From positions 12,789,501 through 12,853,500 of the forward strand of contig NC_090954.1 in the NCBI RefSeq assembly GCF_040807025.1: 64,000 bases of DNA, in the 5' to 3' direction. Position numbers and translations under genes: made by a program. Shown here in pieces: positions 37,401-48,200 of this stretch. The notes under the pieces are model-generated. The model made no database searches. It was not told the DNA's origin and saw only the letters and a list, made by a program, of their open reading frames with translations. The number at the start of each line of letters is the position of its first letter. The stretch's first letter is position 1. Source of the DNA: Struthio camelus (lineage: Eukaryota; Chordata; Aves; Struthioniformes; Struthionidae).

Positions 37401-40400
37401 TGCCCTAGCACAAGCCATGTGGCTTTTAAACACCCAGTTCTCCATGAGCTGGCACAAATGTTTGATCACTGCTTGTGTCAGACAGGCCAGACATTTTTTA
37501 AGAAAAACGATTCTCTTGCTTTTGCTGAGTGACCTCACTAGGTTTGCCTAGGGATAGGCAAGGCCCTAATTTCACTCTGCCTTTTGATTTCTAGTATAAA
37601 ATACTGTAGTTAATAAAGATGCAGGGCGAAAAAAATCCAATTTTCAGCTTCTTTCTCCAGATATTTTTAATTCTCCTGCAGGGAATGGGTAACAATCATC
37701 TCCAGGCAGCTCGACATAATCTCACAAACAGCCCAGCACATCCACAGTGATGTTAAAGTAACCATTAGCCTGGCTCAAGGTCTCCCTCTGGCAAGCCATT
37801 GACATGAACTCAAGCTAAAACCTTTGCCATAGACTCATTTCTTTTTCCACTTTGTCATAAGTCATTATTTTATTAAATTGCAACTGCTGAATTATTCTTA
37901 CTAGTTATACCTCCATGTATTATCACTCAGCCTAAAGAGGACCTTATAGCATTATCAAAATGACAGGAGGAAGGTGAAAAATAAAGATATATGTCTCTAG
38001 TTTATTATAGTATCAGAGCAGAGTATTCTGTGTGGCTTTGGAGTATTCCTGGGATAAATTACTGTTGAGACTGAAAACCACTGAGGGAAAACTAGGGCTT
38101 TTATTCAATCTTAGCAGACACTTATCACTAGATGTGCTACAAATCAGCTGACCCTGTTCCTTAAGCGATGCGGTCGTGTCTAAAAATGACAAAGGGAATA
38201 ATGTAAAACATGGGAAGCTAGTTGCCCTATAATTGAATATAATTCAGTTTAAATATACTTCCCTTTTACGGTTTATATCTATAAATAAGGCCCTGAAAGA
38301 AGGTCTCTTTGATCAAAGTTACAACATCCTTAAAGAAAAAGGCAGTTAATCAAAAATCATGAAACAGAACCACAGGAGAGGAGAAAGGAAGCGGCACAAA
38401 TAGCATGATTTCGTAAGATTCTTACAAATTTTTTACATGCTTTTGTCTTTCCTTTCAGCCAATATCTGTTCCCATACAATTAGAAGTTTTGTTTCTAGTT
38501 TCTCTCTGTTGAAAAAAGCATCACTCCAGAGTTGTTGGCTAATCAGCACTTCCCGCTTTCAGAAGCTGTGTCCAATTATGCACCCTCCATAGATAATTCC
38601 TGTTATAATCAAAGCAAAAAAAAGTGTTTTTTGCCCTGGTTATCCAGCCATCACCAAAGCACCAGAGCTCCTACCTTAAGCAAATTGGGGAAGCATTTCA
38701 GGGAGGATCAGATTTTTGCTCTTTAGGTCCATTCTTGGAAGTCTAGGAAAAACTGCTAGGATAAAAAAAAAAAAAAGTTGTACTTGATCTGTATGTGGCT
38801 GAATCTGGGCATATTACGCATGCTGGCTTTCTGCAGGATGGGACAGATAGGCGATATTGTCAGATGAATTGAATATCAATTAGTTCAAACACTCAGGGCA
38901 TGAATGAGCTCCCTTCAAATCTATAGGATTTTTTCCAGTGATTCTAGCTGTCTTTCAATGAGGCTTCTCTGGGTATTTTTGGATCATTGATTTGTGCTTA
39001 ATTGCTTAAAAGGGGAACCTTTTTAGGGAAACAAACAAACAAAAAATATTTTGCTAGGAGACAAAATAATGTTGAAACACAAACTACAGGCTAAATATTG
39101 AATCATTGAGAAGGGAAGAGTGGGGAACTTAAATATAAATTTGCTGTTAACATGCAGTCTGAGGTGCATAAAATCAGCAGCTTGTTTTGAACTTATAGCT
39201 TCACTGTTTCCCTAGACTACAACTGAAATTTAAGTAAACATTTTTTCAATGAATCCTGAGTTTCCCCACATTTTGGCTTCTCAAACTCAAACTACAGCTA
39301 TCATAATTTGCAAAGCCTATTCTCAACATCAATAGGAGGAAACTAAACCCTTTTACCACACTGTAATTCAACATCATCTCTGGTTCAGAGAACTGGTCTA
39401 CATATCCTAAATATTCTTGGTTTGAGATCTTTATTAACAAAAAGCAAGCCAGACATAATGCTCAGGGACAAAACGGCTGGTTAACCATTAGCCCAGTGCA
39501 AATGGTCTTTTTTTGCAATGGTTTCATTCCCACCAGGAAGGTTGTATGTGTAGTGAGGAAGTCATCTCCTATTTAAGCTCTCCTTCTGCTTCTGTCCTTT
39601 TGCTAGTTGAAAGGAGACAAATCTTTGGAAGTGGAGGAAATGGCTGTGAATGTTCAGAGACCATCCAGAAAATCAGTCACTAAGATGTTATGTAAGTATT
39701 GGGGACCTTCTGTATTTTATTGACCATGGACAAGAGGCTATATGTACATCTCAGACAAGAGAGGGAAGTGCACATAGAATCTGTTTGGAGTTAATTCCTA
39801 AATTTGAAACTCCAGTGACTGGGTCCCGAAGGCTACCAAGCAACTCCAAAGGATCCAAGAGTCATGGATAGCTTATTTTCAAAAAAAATGCTTATTGCTG
39901 TTTTAGCTGGAGTCTTACAGACCATGGGAGCAAAACACTGGCTAAGAATCAAAAGAGGCATTTTCCTCCGCGTTGTAGAGCCTGAGAAAACTTAAGTGGC
40001 AGGTACTTGGATGGCAAGTCTCTGTTGCATCCCTCAGTCCACACCTGGCTTTTGCAGCCTTGTAGCGTGAATCCTTCTATCTCAGAGTACAAATACTCTT
40101 TCTCGCATATTTCTTACAGAAGGATGCACACCTGTGTTCTCATTAAACAAATAATTAATGAGATATCTATAGCCCTGCCCCAACACCAGAGAGCATACGT
40201 TTCATAGGCCTGTAAAATGTCTCACCAAAGGCTCTGCTCATGTCTCAGACAGGTCCTGCTGAGCAGCATTCATCACCTACTGCTGACTTCATGGCTCAGA
40301 CCTTCCCAAGAAAAAGTAGAGACCTAGGTAGATTTATATATACAACACACAATATACAACACGCTGGAGAATTTGTGCTCCAACCACCCTGAAAGTACTC

Positions 40401-43046
40401 ACATTGCTTCCGAATTTAGGGCTGCCCTTAAGGCAAAGATCACCTTACTACAGGGATGGTGTTTATGCAGGAAACATTAATCGTTCTCAATACTTGACGC
40501 AACAGCATTTTTCTTCTAGGCAGCTTAAGTCACCTCCTGAACTGGGAACCTGTGCTCTGAAGTCAGGATGAATTTCTGTCCCTGGTGACTGTAAACACAG
40601 ACATTAATAGGACTGAACTCTGGAATGGGTTTGCAAGAGTCCTCACTGGAGCTGTCACAGGCCACGCTGTGCATGGAGGCATACTTCTTCATGCTAAGCA
40701 ATGCATCCAGCCAGACTCAGCCTCCGAGGATGGCTCCCATGGGCTCATCCTGTGCCATGTGGTGTACAAATAGTGTGCAGAGGACATAAATCCTATGGCA
40801 CAAACTTTGCTTTCTGTGCATGGCAGACTCACAGTCCAAGTGGTCACTGTGTCCCAGGTACTACAAATAAAACCTTGTGTCTCATTGGCAATTTGTTTAT
40901 TAGGTTCTGGACAAGCTACATTACTTGGCTGTTGCCTGCTCCATCCAAAGCTCACCATGTGCCCGTGTATTGATTTATCAAATATAGAGATCTGTGGAAA
41001 GTTTATTCTTTTACTGGAAATATGCTTTTCAGTTAGCACTGCAGAAAGACAGAAGGGATGGCACAGGTTTTGAAACAGTGAATAAAATTGTATCTCTGGT
41101 CTTTCATCTAGCTTTCTGAGCCATCTCTGCTCAGTGCAAGCTAGTGAGCCCTATCAATCTGTAACTGACTCTTCTTCTTCTTCCCTTTCTCCGTACTAGT
41201 TGTCCTGGTGATGATTTTTGCTGTTTGCTGGGCTCCATTCCATATAGACCGGCTCTTCTTCAGCTTTGTGGTGGAGTGGACTGAGCCTCTGGCTAATATA
41301 TTCAACTTAATCCATGTGGTATCAGGTAAAACTTGCTTTTTCCACTTGCTTGGGGGCTGGAAAAACAGTGTTTCTGAGCGGCTTACCTGAATATTTAGTC
41401 ATTTTAATTTTAGGTGACCATAGAATATATACATGAATTGAAGGTCAAACACAGCTTCATGATTTTATTCCTCAGAATTAGGAGGAATTTATTCCTCAAC
41501 TAGCCATCGTTGAACAATTTTTTCCAAAGTACACGACAGGCTGTCTAAAGAGTTCAAAGATTACCAGCTGCAGAACTGTCTTTCTCCAACGTAATTGACA
41601 CAAAATGTCAAACATGACATAACAGATAGCAATGTGTAACATCCGCTGAGCTATGTGCCACAGTCCCCCAGTTACCACCCAGCCTACTGGGCTCCCTGCC
41701 CAGTGTTGCTATGTATATTGTTAAAAAAGCAAATAGAGTGGAACTAAAAATCACTGGTTGCACCATCCATTCAGGTAGCAGCTATTAACCGCATGGCAAA
41801 GCACAAAAAATGAGAGACCTGCTCTCCAGGAGACTGCTTAGTGGAAGCAGCTGGAGCAAAATAGACATTAAATTACCAGCAGCATCCACTAGCACTGGGG
41901 TATGTCCCTGAAGCATGCATGGAAAAGCTTCGTGGGGTTTGGTAGCCCATGACGAGAACTGTACCTTAAATAAAAATTGCATGCAGGTTCCTGTAACTTT
42001 CGTTTTGGGCATGTTGTCCAATACAACAGTCACAAAGAATGAAAAAGAAGGGAAATCACACATCATTATCAGCTGTTTTTCCTCCTTGAAAATGTTCACA
42101 AATGAACACTGCTGCCATTCAGCTGCTTCTAATGAATATGCAGCAGCAGGTGCTGTCTGCTAGAGGGTTTCTCAGACAAACAGGGAGCCTTACCAAAATA
42201 GCAAGCCTTACATACTGCCCAGAACTGACGATATAACCAAATGTTTATGCTACTACCAACCATAAAATTAAGGCTTTCTCAACGAGGAATCTTATTTTCA
42301 GGTTGCCATGTGAAAGCACTAAGTGTGGCTGTTTGGCAGCTCAGACAGAGCCAAATAATCTTGGGCAATTGTGCTGGTGTGTGGTAACAAATTACCGCTC
42401 CTTGGCTGGAAGTTATCATCTAACAGCTCTGACGTGAAGGGCACCAGTCCTCCAAATCGGTCCTGTGGGGATCAGGGCTCAGCTGGAGGTCGGTCAGTAG
42501 AGCTCAGCAGAGAGCTGGTTCCTGAACAGCAGGTAATGATAGGCTCCATTTAATACTCTCTGTCACTTTCCTTTCCCTGGGTGCTGCAGTGTCTCATCTT
42601 CGTGAGAGATCCCTCCACCTATACCTGGATGGTTGCAGACACAGACACGGTAGTCTCTGCCTCTATCCTTGCACCCAGATCTGGTGAAGGACTACTGACA
42701 ATGAAGAGATTTTCCTCCTCCGAGATCGTTCCACCCACAAATGAGCTCTCTCTCTCTCTTTCTCTCCCCTACTCTTGCTCTCCTAGGTGTTTTCTTCTAT
42801 CTGAGCTCTGCTGTGAACCCCATCATTTACAACCTGTTGTCCCAGCGCTTCAGGATGGCTTTCCTCAGTGTGATCTCTCCTCAGTGCAAGCAATGGGCCC
42901 CTAAACATCCCACCAGCAAGATTCCTGCCCAGCAGAGCATCTTCATGGTTGAGGACCACAATCTTGCAGATTCTGCTGAAGACATAAGTCTCCCTGGCAC
43001 CTACAGGACGTCTGTCAGCAGTTCTCAGCTCTCCACTGGCCTGTGA
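33706..43046 (+). CDS. NMUR2: Neuromedin U receptor 2, class A GPCR, four coding exons (joined CDS)
   Basis: Join 33706-34422, 39607-39691, 41200-41325, 42787-43046; 395 residues (human NMUR2 is about 415). This plasma-membrane receptor binds neuromedin U and neuromedin S and signals mainly through Gq/11 and calcium; in mammals it acts in brain circuits for feeding and stress. Visible features: N-glycosylation sequons N6, N24, N178 and N191; TM1 about 43-68; TM2 78-100; TM3 117-141 ending in ERY (140-142); TM4 162-178; TM5 208-236; ICL3 in exon 2; TM6 266-288 with CWAP (277-280); TM7 with NPIIY (320-324). C116 and C201 should form the TM3-ECL2 disulfide. The N-terminal stretch [17 protein letters not shown] and the segment [11 protein letters not shown] are nearly those of mammalian NMUR2, which favours it over NMUR1. 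The ATG at 33706 has G at -3 and +4; the reading frame is open further upstream but holds no in-frame ATG. All introns are GT-AG and phases match. No frameshift or premature stop was seen. Confidence 0.96.
34423..39606 (+). other. NMUR2: NMUR2 intron 1
   Basis: This 5184-nt intron runs gtaagt...ttttgctag. Close to the donor is a TG-rich microsatellite (34471-34560). The rest is ordinary AT-rich sequence with no second candidate exon, no recognisable transposon, and only one long homopolymer (A14 at 38763-38776). Open frames inside it (for example near 36035-36468 and 37293-37532) show no family resemblance and are treated as chance. Confidence 0.9.
34471..34560 (+). repeat. TG-rich microsatellite in NMUR2 intron 1
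   Basis: Imperfect (TG)n interrupted by CTG and CGTGTC units, ending in a short alternating gcgagcgcgcacaca stretch. It begins 49 nt after the exon 1 donor. Alternating purine-pyrimidine of this type can adopt Z-DNA. Confidence 0.95.
39607..39691 (+). CDS. NMUR2: NMUR2 coding exon 2 (third intracellular loop)
   Basis: This 85-nt exon encodes residues 240-267 plus the first base of F268. The translation begins [11 protein letters not shown] and ends [12 protein letters not shown], matching the mammalian NMUR2 loop (LKKDKSLEADE... and QRPCRKSVNKMLF as I recall it). It is bounded by an acceptor (ttttgctag) and a consensus donor (gtaagt). The upstream phase is 0 and the downstream phase is 1, which exactly bridges exons 1 and 3. 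It is too short to be found as an ORF and was located by family knowledge. The loop is basic near its end, as expected for the Gq-coupling face next to TM6. Confidence 0.94.
39692..41199 (+). other. NMUR2: NMUR2 intron 2
   Basis: This 1508-nt phase-1 intron has a consensus gtaagt donor and a CT-rich acceptor tract (cttcttcttcttccctttct) before cgtactag. Overlapping open frames on both strands at 40585-41073 look like chance ORFs, since none resembles a known protein and they overlap one another. Confidence 0.9.
41200..41325 (+). CDS. NMUR2: NMUR2 coding exon 3 (TM6, third extracellular loop, start of TM7)
   Basis: The exon completes F268, encodes residues 269-309 and gives the first base of G310. 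The sequence includes [17 protein letters not shown], with the CWxP toggle region of TM6, followed by ECL3 and IFNLIHVVS. The acceptor is cgtactag. The donor is TCAG|gtaaaa, which lacks the usual G at +5. The exon is 126 nt with phase 1 on both sides, so it is a symmetric exon. Confidence 0.95.
41326..42786 (+). other. NMUR2: NMUR2 intron 3
   Basis: This 1461-nt phase-1 intron has a gtaaaa donor and a ctcctag acceptor preceded by a (CT)-rich tract. No transposon or extra exon was recognised inside it. Confidence 0.9.
42787..43046 (+). CDS. NMUR2: NMUR2 coding exon 4 (TM7 and C-terminal tail)
   Basis: It completes G310 and encodes residues 311-395 and the TGA stop (43044-43046). It begins [18 protein letters not shown], the TM7 NPxxY region typical of NMUR2, followed by helix 8 ([12 protein letters not shown]) and a cytoplasmic tail. 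C343 is a possible palmitoylation site. The tail carries a Ser/Thr cluster ([10 protein letters not shown]) that could be phosphorylated by GRKs, and ends in STGL. It is about 20 residues shorter than the human tail as I recall it. The acceptor (ctcctag) follows a long CT-rich polypyrimidine tract (42746-42785). Confidence 0.95.
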
Positions 43047-45225
43047 CCTTCCGTGTTGCTATCCAGGTGGCAGAGAAATTAAGGAAAGTAACTGAAACGA
43101 AAAGAGACGCTCTTTAAAGGTTGATTTCAGCAAGAAGAGCTCACAGACTGTATCTCATCTGGTTGAATGAATGACAAGACTGTAATTAGCAGGTGATTGA
43201 CAGTCATTGTATTACCCTCAAGCTAATAGGAGGGCTGGAAATCTCAGCTTGCTGACTGTAAGCTCTTCCAGTGAAGAGCTACTTTACACAAATGGTAAAA
43301 AAAGTCCCAATGTTACCAGCACAGGAAAGAGACACTGCATATCCAAATCTTAACAAATAACCTTTTATGCACCAGCTTAAACATCAATTTTTACTCAGCT
43401 TGACATGGGGCGACTTTCTGCATAACCCCTGAATGCCCACCTCTGGCTTTATGGAAGCTAGGGCCACGTCTCTCTCCCATGATCTTCTTAAGATGTGGCT
43501 ATTGCAAGACCATCTTGACAATTTGAGCAAGCAGACGTGAATGAGACAAGCTCTGAGCTGGGCTGAAAAACGTCTGACACAAGCACCAGCAATAGCTAAT
43601 ACCCACCTTCTGGTGGGTTATTTTTTAAAAGTCTGTAAGTCAGTGCCACGTCTCCTCACACTGTGGCTGACAATATCCATGCAGTGCTGAAATAGCACGT
43701 GCACACCACAAACTCATCTACATTACCTGGGAAAACAACCATTACTGGGGGCTGAGCATGTCCCTAGTGTGATTCTTCTGCCTGAAAAGGAACTAGAGTG
43801 CGTCATCTGCTGAGGGCAGATACCCAAAAAGAATAAGGCCTTTCCCAGGTGGGAGAGGTCTGCACCCCCAGGTAGAACACAGGCCTGAGGACATAAGGCA
43901 TTTCCATCTGTGTGAATCATTGCCTCCTTGCAATCAGCTCATTTCCCACACTGCCCATAGCTACTTTGTCCTGTGCGTTGGACAGTTGTATCACTGTCCG
44001 TCTGCCTGAGCTGAGTGTTACCGTACACAAATGGGCTGTGGTAGGTCACTGCTAGGCCCCATGTCCTGCAATTTCCCACAGCTTCCTATCACTGCTTGAA
44101 CTTCAGTTACTCATATGTTGCCTCTGCTGGTGAATCTTTGTGGTTATGCTTTAGCAAAATTCACACCTGCTCACACCAGGTGGATTAGAGGTCAGAGATT
44201 TACATGGGACTAGCAACCACCAGGAAACAGGTTGAAAAGCATTCATAACACATGCATTTTTTAAATGCCTGCAGGATCAGATACAGCTGATAAAAAGTTT
44301 TGCAATGATTTTGCATCTACTAAATTCAGTTTTTGCCTCAAAGTACAATGTAAGATCTGGGAAACTCTCCTGGGCCCCAGTTATGCACACAAATCCTGAA
44401 GACCGCACACTTAAATCCACACTCACGACATCCTGAGCTCCACTGACTGCCAGGTCAGGACCCTGCAGAGTTTTTTAAAGGGAAGCCAAGGTGAATCCTT
44501 TACATGAGAGAGAGTTTTGTAGACCTCTGTGTCTTAAGTCTCAAAGCACATTTGTTGTGTTTGAGAGAGATGCATCCCTTGTGCATCACTATACTGGGCT
44601 GGGCTAAGCCACCATGCTGGGCGCAGGCTTGGCCCACACTTCCACAGAAAATCATCTCATGTTTGCTGTCAAGGGGCTGGAACTTACTTAAATAGTCAGA
44701 GTACACAAAGTTATCATAGTGAATAAGGATATTAGTTTCTGAAGGACATTAGTTTCGGAAAGATGGTAAACCCTAAGCATAAAGGCTTACTCCAGCCTGT
44801 AGTACTGGGGATCCAGATGGCATTTATCATTGCAGGTGTGCTAATGGGCTCTTACCTTGTTTCTCAAAAGTCTAATGTTTTGGCCTCTATCTGATGCAGA
44901 TTCCTGGAGAAGGCGAGACTTGGGGGTCTCATCCCAGACGTTGACTCTTCTTTTCCTGAAGCTCAAGGTGAACTTTAGCCCATATTTTCTGTTAGACCCA
45001 TTTTGCCAGCCTCAGTCTTGAGAAATAAGCCTTGGAAAGGGTAACAAACATGCATAAAGTCTTGAAGAGAAAAGGCAGTCCCTGCTCCCTGAAGACAAAG
45101 CTGAAATACTCTTCCACCCCCAAGTGGACACTCAAGCTAGTTCAGTGGTGTGTACATCTGTAACCAGTTTTGTATTATCATTTTCCCTCTACTAGTAATT
45201 AAAGTGCATTTTCCTTCTGGACTTG
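43047..45225 (+). other. NMUR2: Probable NMUR2 3' UTR
   Basis: From the stop codon to just past the ATTAAA candidate there is no recognisable coding exon or repeat. The ORFs here (for example 43723-43920 minus, 44500-44706 minus) are short and unrelated to known families. The extent is inferred only from the first plausible poly(A) signal. Confidence 0.3.
45198..45203 (+). terminator. NMUR2: Candidate NMUR2 poly(A) signal (ATTAAA)
   Basis: ATTAAA is the first good poly(A) hexamer variant I see downstream of the stop codon, and it is followed after about 30 nt by a GT-rich stretch (cttgttgtgcc). It would make a 3' UTR of about 2.2 kb. A canonical AATAAA does not appear until 46525. The 3' end is uncertain without transcript data. 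Confidence 0.3.
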
Positions 45226-48200
45226 ATATGCTTGTTGTGCCTCGCTACCCACGAGCTGCTGTGGTCCCTGCTGTCATAGCCATCACAGGGGACCAACCTC
45301 TGTGCTGAAACCAACGAGCCTTGGACAGGTACTGACTGGGTTTTCCATGCTCACCCTGTCCCTGACTTGCGAGACCCCCAAATTGATCCCAGAGGAGTTA
45401 TCTTCCTTATCCTAGCTGTGCACCACTAAGAGTAAGTAGTCTCCTCTGCTATCTTAGATACTTGGCCAAAGCAGTGAGGAGATGGCAGTCTGACATACTC
45501 ACCCATCCAGCATATGATAGAGATACTCCTTTGCAAGATTTCATGGCTCTTAGACTGCATGTTAGCATTTAGGACCACATAGAGGCATGCGATGATGCAC
45601 AGAAAGAATCATCCATGAGTGCTGTAGCCCTGTTCTCCTTCCTCCCTTCATGCAAGAATTGTAACCTTGGCCTAGAGCTTAGGGGTGTTAATTACACCTC
45701 TGACTTGCAGATGAGGACAGACACCTGCAGCCAAGGTTTGAATGTGAAGCTGTAGGGTGAAGATTTTGTGTGATCATGAAGAACAGTGGCCCAAGTTTTG
45801 TTCTTAGGGAAGACAAGGGGCTTTGTGAGGGAGGGGAAGTATTGAGGATAAAGCGTACACAGATTTTAGAGGACAGATATTAAGGGGCAAATGGCCAGGA
45901 ATTCACCTCCAGTTCTGAACAACATCATATGGAAAATATATCTTTTTTACTTTAAAAGCTTTTTTTAGCACATTAATTTGGAATCAGTCAAAAGAAATCA
46001 TACTTGTAACCAAAAATTACTGAGCTTTTTTGGCCAAACACCAAAAGCAAAGTTGAAAACATTTACTCTTACACCACAGCAAACTTTCTCTGAAAATATT
46101 ATTGGGGGGGGGGGTATCAAAATGCCATTCTGTTAAAAATAAGTGAAATTAAATGAAAAAATGTGAGCTGGTTTGAGGTGCAGTGCTGTGAGTTCAGTTT
46201 CCTGAGACTGCACAGCTCAGTAGCCCCCTCAGTCCTGACTCCTCTCACCTGCCTCTGCAAGGTAGCTTTTCAAGTCATACATTTACAGGGTTACACGGAT
46301 GCTTTCTATGATCCAGTATTTCTTAAGCAGATGTGAGAAGCAAGGTTGCAGAGTATTTATCCACAAGAAGTAGTTGATGCCCACTGGAAGTTTTTCTTCC
46401 CAAAAGGTCAGTGCTTTAATGTGTTATTTATCACTCTGCTTTGATATTTACCTGGCTAGTTTTCTGGGAGCTAGTCACAAACATGAAAATACTGGGAAAA
46501 ATGGATAAATATGTCAGGAAAGCCAATAAAATTCATTTGCTTACATATTCAGCGGCTTTCATAGCCAAGTGCTGAAAAGCATTGGAAATTGGCCAAGAGA
46601 AACTCCAGCTGCAAGGAGAGAACAACTCGTTTTTTCCCCTAAAGAGGTTTGGTGTGATGAAAATATATTTATTTGAAATCAGCCATGACTTCCTAGGCAG
46701 GATTGTCTATTGATTTATTTTTCTACCTCTCTTTCCCACTGGGGAGCATGCAAGTGTGTGAGCAGAAAGCATGGCGTGCAAGGGCACTGCTCCAGCACTG
46801 TGAATAAAATATAGTTTGAAATGTACTGCAAGGAAACACTTAAAGGAGGGAAAAACTGCTTGCACCGCCGATGAATGATACTCAGATCTAATGCCAGGTG
46901 TGATACTGAAAAAACCATCATAACATCAAGCAGATAATTCTGTTAAGTTTATATGAAGAGCCTTTTGGAAACTACTGCTTTTTCATGTGTTTAAGCCATG
47001 GCTTATCTGCAAAACTAAGTATACACTTCAGCAGCAGAGCTGGTTTTATGCTTCTGTGTAACATAAAGATAAATTTACTAGGGCCTCTCTCCCCATAGCT
47101 GGTCTATCCTCCAGCAATCCTTGTGCCTCTGATCTCTCCACTGTGTCTCCCTCTGATTTCACATTAGTGCCTTCAAATGGACATTACCTGGAGGTTAAGC
47201 TAGTACCAAGTGGAGAATACCTGAGTACTTAAAAAAATGCAGATGATGCCAGCTGTAGTTTATATGCATGAAAATACTGCACTAATCCAAGTCTAGTTTA
47301 TTGCATCTAAGTGCTCTGTAAGATTGATTCTTCTGCCAGGGGGGCGGGAGGGATAGGGTGGGGGTGGGGGGTGTTAGAAAAATAGACAAGTTACTGTAGT
47401 CAGGAGAAGGCCCCAAAGGCAAAAGGCTTACCACCCCGCAAACAGTCTTCTTTGCGGGTTGCTTTCTGGTTGTGTTACAGCCAGGTTTGCTCTTCCTCCC
47501 TGATCTTCCATGATCATTTAGTTCATTTTATTTGCCCTTCATTATGACACTTGTTGGGCTTTTCTCCCATTAAGGCTTCCTGTTCCACAAACTGGCAAAT
47601 CTATAGTAAATTGCTGGGCTGCAGCATTTTCATGTGAATGGAAATAGAAGCAAGGAAAAACACGATGATAAAAATAGAACAATAATCTGGGCTTCTTCTT
47701 TCTGTAATAAACTGATGAGAAATAAGGAAAAAGAAATCTAACAGTCAGGCACTCTTGTGAAGATTAAAAGCTGGCTGATGTTGATGTAATGATGGCAAAC
47801 GTCCTTCAGAGGGAGTTGGGAGATAAAACAGGATGAGAAACCCTGCAGAGAATTTGGGCTTTGGAGGTTTCACTGTCCAAGAAAACAAACACTTAGGGGG
47901 TTTTTAGGGTACAGCACGCACTGTTAGAGTTCACACGCTAAAAGAGTTAATTATGGATAATTAAGGACTGGTTCCCCTGAAATGGAAAAAAGGAATTTGC
48001 TATGTCAGCAAAATAAAAATGGATCCTAATGTAAGAAACTCACCTGGAGAGTCAAAAGTGGCTGATTTTCTTCCAAATTACTTGCCATTTAACATTTTGG
48101 CTAGTCAACAGCCTGTCTTGGTCACATCCCAGATATTGAGGCAGACAGCTTGGCTCATTTGCCACGGGAAGTGGAAGACTGTTACTGTGCAGACTTTGTG

